A stretch of DNA of 64,000 bases, from the NCBI GenBank assembly GCA_963971285.1, contig OZ020260.1:14852798-14916797 (forward strand), read 5' to 3'. The notes under the pieces were generated by a model that was not told the origin of the DNA, did no database searches, and worked only from the letters and a program-made list of their open reading frames with translations. Both the position numbers and the translations under genes were made by a program. Shown piece by piece: positions 59,727 through 64,000 of this stretch (position 1 is the stretch's first letter; each line of letters begins with the position of its first letter). Source of the DNA: Astropecten irregularis (lineage: Eukaryota > Echinodermata > Asteroidea > Paxillosida > Astropectinidae).

Positions 59727-60615
59727 CTGTAGGAAGATAGAATGTAAGAGGGGAAAAAAGACAACTCCTGGTTATTTAATAGTGTCAAATTCAGGAAACT
59801 GTATCTAGGCAACTACTTGATGATAACAGTTCAAAGTTGGAGTGTGTTCATTTTTACCACAGAGGTATTTTCAGACGACTAAATTGATTCAATTTTTAAG
59901 GATGCAAGTACAAACTTAAAAATAAATAACGTGATGTCAGTCTTCAATTATAACATGAAATAAATAACATTGTTACTTTGCTACTTTACAACTTTATTTC
60001 AGAATAGATTTTTTTTGTTTTAGCTAAGGTTCCCTTAATGAATAAACAGCAATACAAATTGACAATTAATCAGATTTAACATTGACAAAAATTGCAAGAA
60101 TCAATAGGAATTGTTTGAAAAAAAAAAGTTTTAAAGGAACTTTAAAAAGGGATCTGAAACACTACAAGAGTGGCTTTGATTCCCCTCACATAAAGGGGAT
60201 TTGTTTCTTCTTAAAATTTTGCAAGAAAAGTCGGCATTACACATCAAGAGAATGATACCACTACTGTCCTTTGAAAAATGTTCCTTTCTTCTAAGATGTA
60301 TTAGATTCTGTGAATAGCACCAGGAGGATTCTACAGCCCTCTCAACAGAGCAAGCCACTACACTGTAGAGTCAAGTTTGTTTATGACACGGTCACTACAA
60401 CCCAAGGATAGAAAAGAAAATAGCATCGCTCTGTCAAGCCTGCAACCCTAACCACAGGCCAAATAATCCACCAGGGATAGGTTAAGAGGTATCGACATTT
60501 AACGGCGTCAAAACACTCGCCTACTCTGAACATAAACAGGTCAATGAAGAGGAGAGTTTTGTTTCTTTCCTCCTTGGGATGTCCCAGTGAGGGTGGATGC
60601 AGCCCTTATAGAAAT
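59727..60615. other. Probable GABA-B-type gene intron, no feature recognised
   Basis: AT-rich sequence upstream of the TM5 exon. I see no exon with TM1-TM4 similarity and no clear repeat. Confidence 0.6.
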
Positions 60616-60619
60616 ATAA

Positions 60620-61050
60620 TGGTGCTTGCCGGCAAGCTCCCAGCAAGCTTGCCGGCAAGCTGGTATTATGCTTGCCGGCAAGCTGGTATTATGCTTGCAG
60701 CAAGCTTGCAGGGTTTCAAAAATGCAAATGAGGGCAAGCTTGCTTTTGCTTGCGGCAAGCTTGCCGGCAAGCTTGTTTTCAAGTTTGCGGCAAGCTTGCA
60801 GCAAGCTTGTTTTCAAGTTTGCGGCAAGCTTGTTTTCAAGTTTGCAGTTTTTATCCTGGTGCTTGCCGGCAAGCTTGCTGGCCAGCAAGCTTGTATTATG
60901 CTTGCAGCAAGCTTGTATCCCCTCACGAAAATTATATCTGCACGCTTGTAGCAAGCTTGTGGCTTGCCACAAGCTTGCAATAGAAGGTTTTTTTGCTTGC
61001 AAATAAACTTGCAAGCTGGCAGATATGTAAACATTCAAGCTTGCAGGCAG
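60620..61050. repeat. AAGCTTGC-rich satellite block, irregular
   Basis: Dozens of short palindromic modules such as GCTTGCCGGCAAGCTTGC, GCAGCAAGCTTG and TTTTCAAGTTTGCGGCAAGC, without a single fixed period. Both strands are open in several frames because stop codons are rare in the module. It shares the core GCAAGCTTGC with the regular array at 63.26 kb. No protein is inferred. Confidence 0.9.
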
Positions 61051-61439
61051 GCAGGCTATTGCCCAAGCATTATTTAATTAACCTAACAAATGGCAAACTC
61101 TGTTGCAGACTAGCAGCAGAATTGGCAACCTTGCAGCTACATACATCCCTATGTACCTGTAAAGTTTTCCAAGAATACCAATGTACACCGTACATACCTT
61201 GCATGGCCATTAACAGGTGGAGAAAATACTCTATAAAGATTTTAACTGCAATGAAACTCTGGGCAATTTTATTATAATAAAGTTTACAAAAAATTTATTG
61301 AAGCACTTGTTCACATTTACAGGGATGTGAGTGGCCACACACACAAAATCTAAAAACACCAAGGAAACGCTGAAATTTCCTATACTTTTGTACACAGCAG
61401 GTATACATAAAAACCTGAAATTCTAAAATTCTTAAAAAC
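61051..61439. other. Non-coding spacer between satellite and BEL/Pao remnant
   Basis: No gene, inverted repeat or tandem repeat was recognised here. Confidence 0.5.
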
Positions 61440-62110
61440 GTCAATCTTGTCCCGCCACTAATTGGCCTCAAGATTGAATGGCAACTTCTTGATAAGGTGC
61501 GTGTTCTCGCTGGCATAGCTAGTCGAACACTCCCAGGCTACATGTAGGTGTGGTACCACACTGTGGTGGCTCGTGCTGCATGGACTTTCTCCAGAAAATC
61601 AGAGAAATCTCTTAGGCCCGCTGAATCTCTTGGTGATATCCTTGGCCACCGCACAGCTTACTCGTGAAAGCTGTACTGACTACGCTGCTGTTTCCGTATC
61701 TCTCTGTCAGCACCTCTCTTGCCCTGATGTACATATGCTTCCTCCGTGCCAATGAGCAGGTAGTGCTCGACGAGATGCTTTGGCTTTCCGGTTACATACT
61801 GATGAAGGAAGTTTAGCTTGGTGATGTCTGCATCAAGGGGTTGGCTGTTGATAAGCGAATTGAATGAATTTCGGCACAGGGGATATTGCAGCTGTTCTCT
61901 AATTAACTCTGCTAGTTGGGAGATGCACTTTCCAAGCACTGACGATATTGTCATCCATCTAAATTTCACTCTGGTGATGAGACTCTGCAGCACTTGCTGG
62001 CTGTAGTTGTTCCAGCTTTTTATCCCTCTCTATCCTCATTGCTTCAACCTTGGTGGTCTCCTGCAACTCCTCTAGCTTCAGTTGCTTTTCTTTGTCGGTA
62101 AACTCCAGCT
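61440..62110 (-). mobile_element. BEL/Pao-type retrotransposon gag-like remnant
   Basis: On the minus strand, fragments in different frames read KQLKLEELQETTKVEAMRIE (near 62090-62030), LINSQPLDADITKLNFLHQY and VEHYLLIGTEEAYVH (about 61850-61735), and WPRISPRDSAGLRDFSDFLE (about 61640-61580). The order and motifs match the gag-associated DUF1759-type region of BEL/Pao elements. Frames shift and stops intervene, so it is decayed. No protease, reverse transcriptase or LTR was found in the window. Confidence 0.7.
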
Positions 62111-63261
62111 TCACTCCAGACTTCCAAAAAGATGTATATTCTCAATATATTCCACCGAATTACGAAATAGGGAGTCACTTGAATGTAGTGGCACATGTGA
62201 TTCAGCTATCTGCAATTTAATAATACAGAACAGAGAAAAACAATAAAGACAACTTGTCTTTGTGTACATAACAAATGCAACTTTGCACAATGCATAAATA
62301 CACACGTAAAAAAGCACAATTTATCCAAACAAAAGTAGGCCTCTGGCCAAAATCACTTGAAATAATGGTCAAAACTATAATCAAAGTTACTAGCAAACAA
62401 TAAAGAAATATAAAGAAAGGTTAACTTACCAAGTTGGGGTCTCTATAGGGTCTCAATCAGGGTGAATTAGGAAGAAGAAAATGTTGGCTTTGAGTCCTAC
62501 ATGTACATCCATCATGTCCATGGTTATGCACTGTGACAGTGGACAGTGCTAACAAAATGGCTACTTGTACACATGTGGCATACCAGAGGTCAGTGTGGTC
62601 ACTTGACACCTGTGGCATTCCTAAGATAAGTTTGTTTACATTAACTGTCTAATCCTCTTGCACACATGTTTATTGGAAGAAACACTGTGCTGGCTAAAAC
62701 AATGAATATGCATATGACCTGAGCAAGCTCTTTCAATGAAAAAACTAAAGGAAAAATCTTTAAAAATAATACAGAGATAAATGAATGACTAATAATCCTA
62801 ACTAATAATAAATAGTGGTGAATACAATAACAAGGCACTTGACAATTTAAAACACAAAAAAAACCAAGTCATCCAAAAGCTTGGCAAATCATGAACTATA
62901 TATTGTAATGTATAGCTGAACCCTCACTGCACATACAGCCTGCTGCTGTGACATTACTAAATTATAAAATAAATGCAGATCAGTAAATTAGCTTAGACCT
63001 TAAACAATTTTCTTTGAATCCTCATAGGAATTTGGGACAATTTTCAAAATACAATAACTAAACTTTTCATACTAATAATTTATGTGTAAGTATGCATGAC
63101 TCCAATATCATGCTTTTTGATTTTAACTCCTGGCTTTTTATGTCTGGGAAAACTTTCAAAATCAAATTACTTAATTAATTATCAAAGTAATTAAACAAAA
63201 AGGGGTGTTTGATAATTCTGTCTGGTTGGGTTAATTGTTTGCATCCATATATATGTTTCTC
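62111..63261. other. AT-rich stretch with no recognised feature
   Basis: Only short ORFs of random appearance. A sharper view would need alignment to other loci of the genome. Confidence 0.5.
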
Positions 63262-63770
63262 ATGGCAAGCTTGCAAGCTGACAGCAACTTGGTTGCAAGC
63301 TTGCAGCCAACCATGCAAGCTTGCAGCCATATTGCTGGCAAGCTTGCAAGCTGACAGCAACTTGGTTGCAAGCTTGCAGCCAACCATGCAAGCTTGCAGC
63401 CATGATGCTGGCAAGCTTGCAAGCTTGCAGCCATGATGCTGGCAAGCTTGCAAGCTTGCAGCCATGATGCTGGCAAGCTTGCAAGCTTGCAGCCATGATG
63501 CTGGCAAGCTTGCAAGCTTGCAGCCATGATGCTGGCAAGCTTGCAAGCTTGCAGCCATGATGCTGGCAAGCTTGCAAGCTTGCAGCCATGATGCTGGCAA
63601 GCTTGCAAGCTTGCAGCCACGATGCTGGCAAGCTTGCAAGCTTGCAGCCATGATGCTGGCAAGCTTGCAAGCTTGCAGCCATGATGCTGGCAAGCTTGCA
63701 AGCTTGCAGCCATGATGCTGGCAAGCTTGCAAGCTTACAGCCATGTTGCTGGCAAGCTTGCAAGGTGACA
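63262..63770. repeat. Regular 31-bp tandem satellite
   Basis: The unit is GCAAGCTTGCAAGCTTGC followed by AGCCATGATGCTG. About ten nearly identical copies run from 63410 to 63735 with a 31-bp step (for example CCATGATGC at 63431, 63462). Two longer units with GACAGCAACTTGGTTGC and CAACCATG precede them. As 31 is not divisible by three, the peptide period is 31 aa and all three minus-strand frames remain open for 480 to 600 bases, which makes long but spurious ORFs. The core GCAAGCTTGC is palindromic, so each unit can form a hairpin. Confidence 0.95.
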
Positions 63771-63945
63771 GCAAGCTGCGCGCTGATCAATACAAGCTTG
63801 CCGCAAGCTTGTTGGTAAGCTTGCATAAGCTTGCAGGCTTGCCAGGAGCTTGTCGGGAGCTTGCAGAAGTACGTACAAGCTTCTTTAAGCTTGCCGCAAC
63901 CTTATTAAGCTTGCCGCAAGCTTAATACTAGCTTGCAGCAATCTT
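63771..63945. repeat. Degenerate continuation of the AAGCTTGC satellite
   Basis: Irregular copies of AAGCTTGC, GCCGCAAGCTTG and AGGAGCTTG continue after the regular array, resembling the block at 60.6 kb. The final 55 bases of the window show no feature. Confidence 0.85.
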
Positions 63946-64000
63946 AATTTTCTATAGCTAGTGTTCCTATGCAAACCAATACATTTCATTTCTCTGGTTT

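Noticed and set aside
60541-61038. Overlapping plus- and minus-strand ORFs with ASLQQAC / KLAGKL repeats
   Set aside because: Same AAGCTTGC satellite composition open on both strands; not genes.
63175-63826. Three overlapping long minus-strand ORFs (up to 199 codons) with ACKLAS/LQACQHHG repeats
   Set aside because: They are translations of the 31-bp satellite in its three frames. All are open only because the unit lacks stops; nothing suggests a protein.

Overview
This is eukaryotic (metazoan) genomic DNA: coding sequence is cut into short exons with GT/AG borders, introns are large, and non-coding sequence is AT-rich and full of mobile-element fragments. The exon set is that of an animal Abl kinase. 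Repeat content (foldback MITEs, tRNA-like SINE heads, BEL/Pao debris, many TACATGTA-type palindromes) fits a marine invertebrate, perhaps a deuterostome such as an echinoderm or hemichordate; the species assignment is inference only.

Two genes are well supported, both on the minus strand. (1) An ABL-family non-receptor tyrosine kinase fills roughly positions 400-52000. Its first exon, encoding an N-terminal MGQQ myristoylation signal like vertebrate ABL isoform 1b, is at 51710-51914. A second possible first exon lies at 22504-22771. Both end in the same codon phase and fit the shared exon 2 (6746-6931). Then follow the SH3/SH2 exon (3594-3895), the SH2-end/kinase N-lobe exon (2922-3194), three kinase exons (2443-2527, 1910-2087, 1378-1562), and a kinase C-lobe plus tail exon (411-847). 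Read to the TAG at 411-413 the protein would be 616 aa (1b) or 637 aa (1a). The usual long proline-rich and F-actin-binding C-terminus is not in the window; it may lie off the left edge. (2) The 3' end of a GABA-B-type class C GPCR lies at 57338-59726: four exons carrying TM5-TM7, a coiled-coil tail and the stop codon. Its upstream exons are beyond the right edge or were not recognised.

The rest is intronic or intergenic. It holds: a 21-bp minisatellite family at five separate loci in both orientations (about 4.0, 8.6, 10.1, 40.8 and 58.3 kb); small MITEs with related GGGCCRATTTCATRRAGC-like ends (16.7, 32.8, 49.2, 57.8 kb); strong foldbacks (17.6, 28.5-29.0, 44.2 kb); a roughly 1.95-kb DNA element with 26-bp near-perfect terminal inverted repeats (46796-48746) that contains a cluster of CAACTCGTACGC modules in inverted arrangement; a pogo-like MITE (36.2 kb); tRNA-like SINE heads (20.9, 33.0 kb); a short interstitial telomeric repeat (36.87 kb); a degraded BEL/Pao gag-like segment (61.4-62.1 kb); and two AAGCTT/GCAAGCTTGC-rich satellite blocks (60.6-61.05 and 63.26-63.95 kb), the second a regular 31-bp tandem array open in all three minus-strand frames.

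No prokaryotic operon, CRISPR array, or complete new multi-gene system was seen. The more unusual signals are the dispersed 21-bp minisatellite, the 31-bp palindromic satellite, the inverted CTCGTACG module cluster, hammerhead-like CTGANGA/GAAA motifs, and the alternative Cys/Arg-rich ABL first exon.
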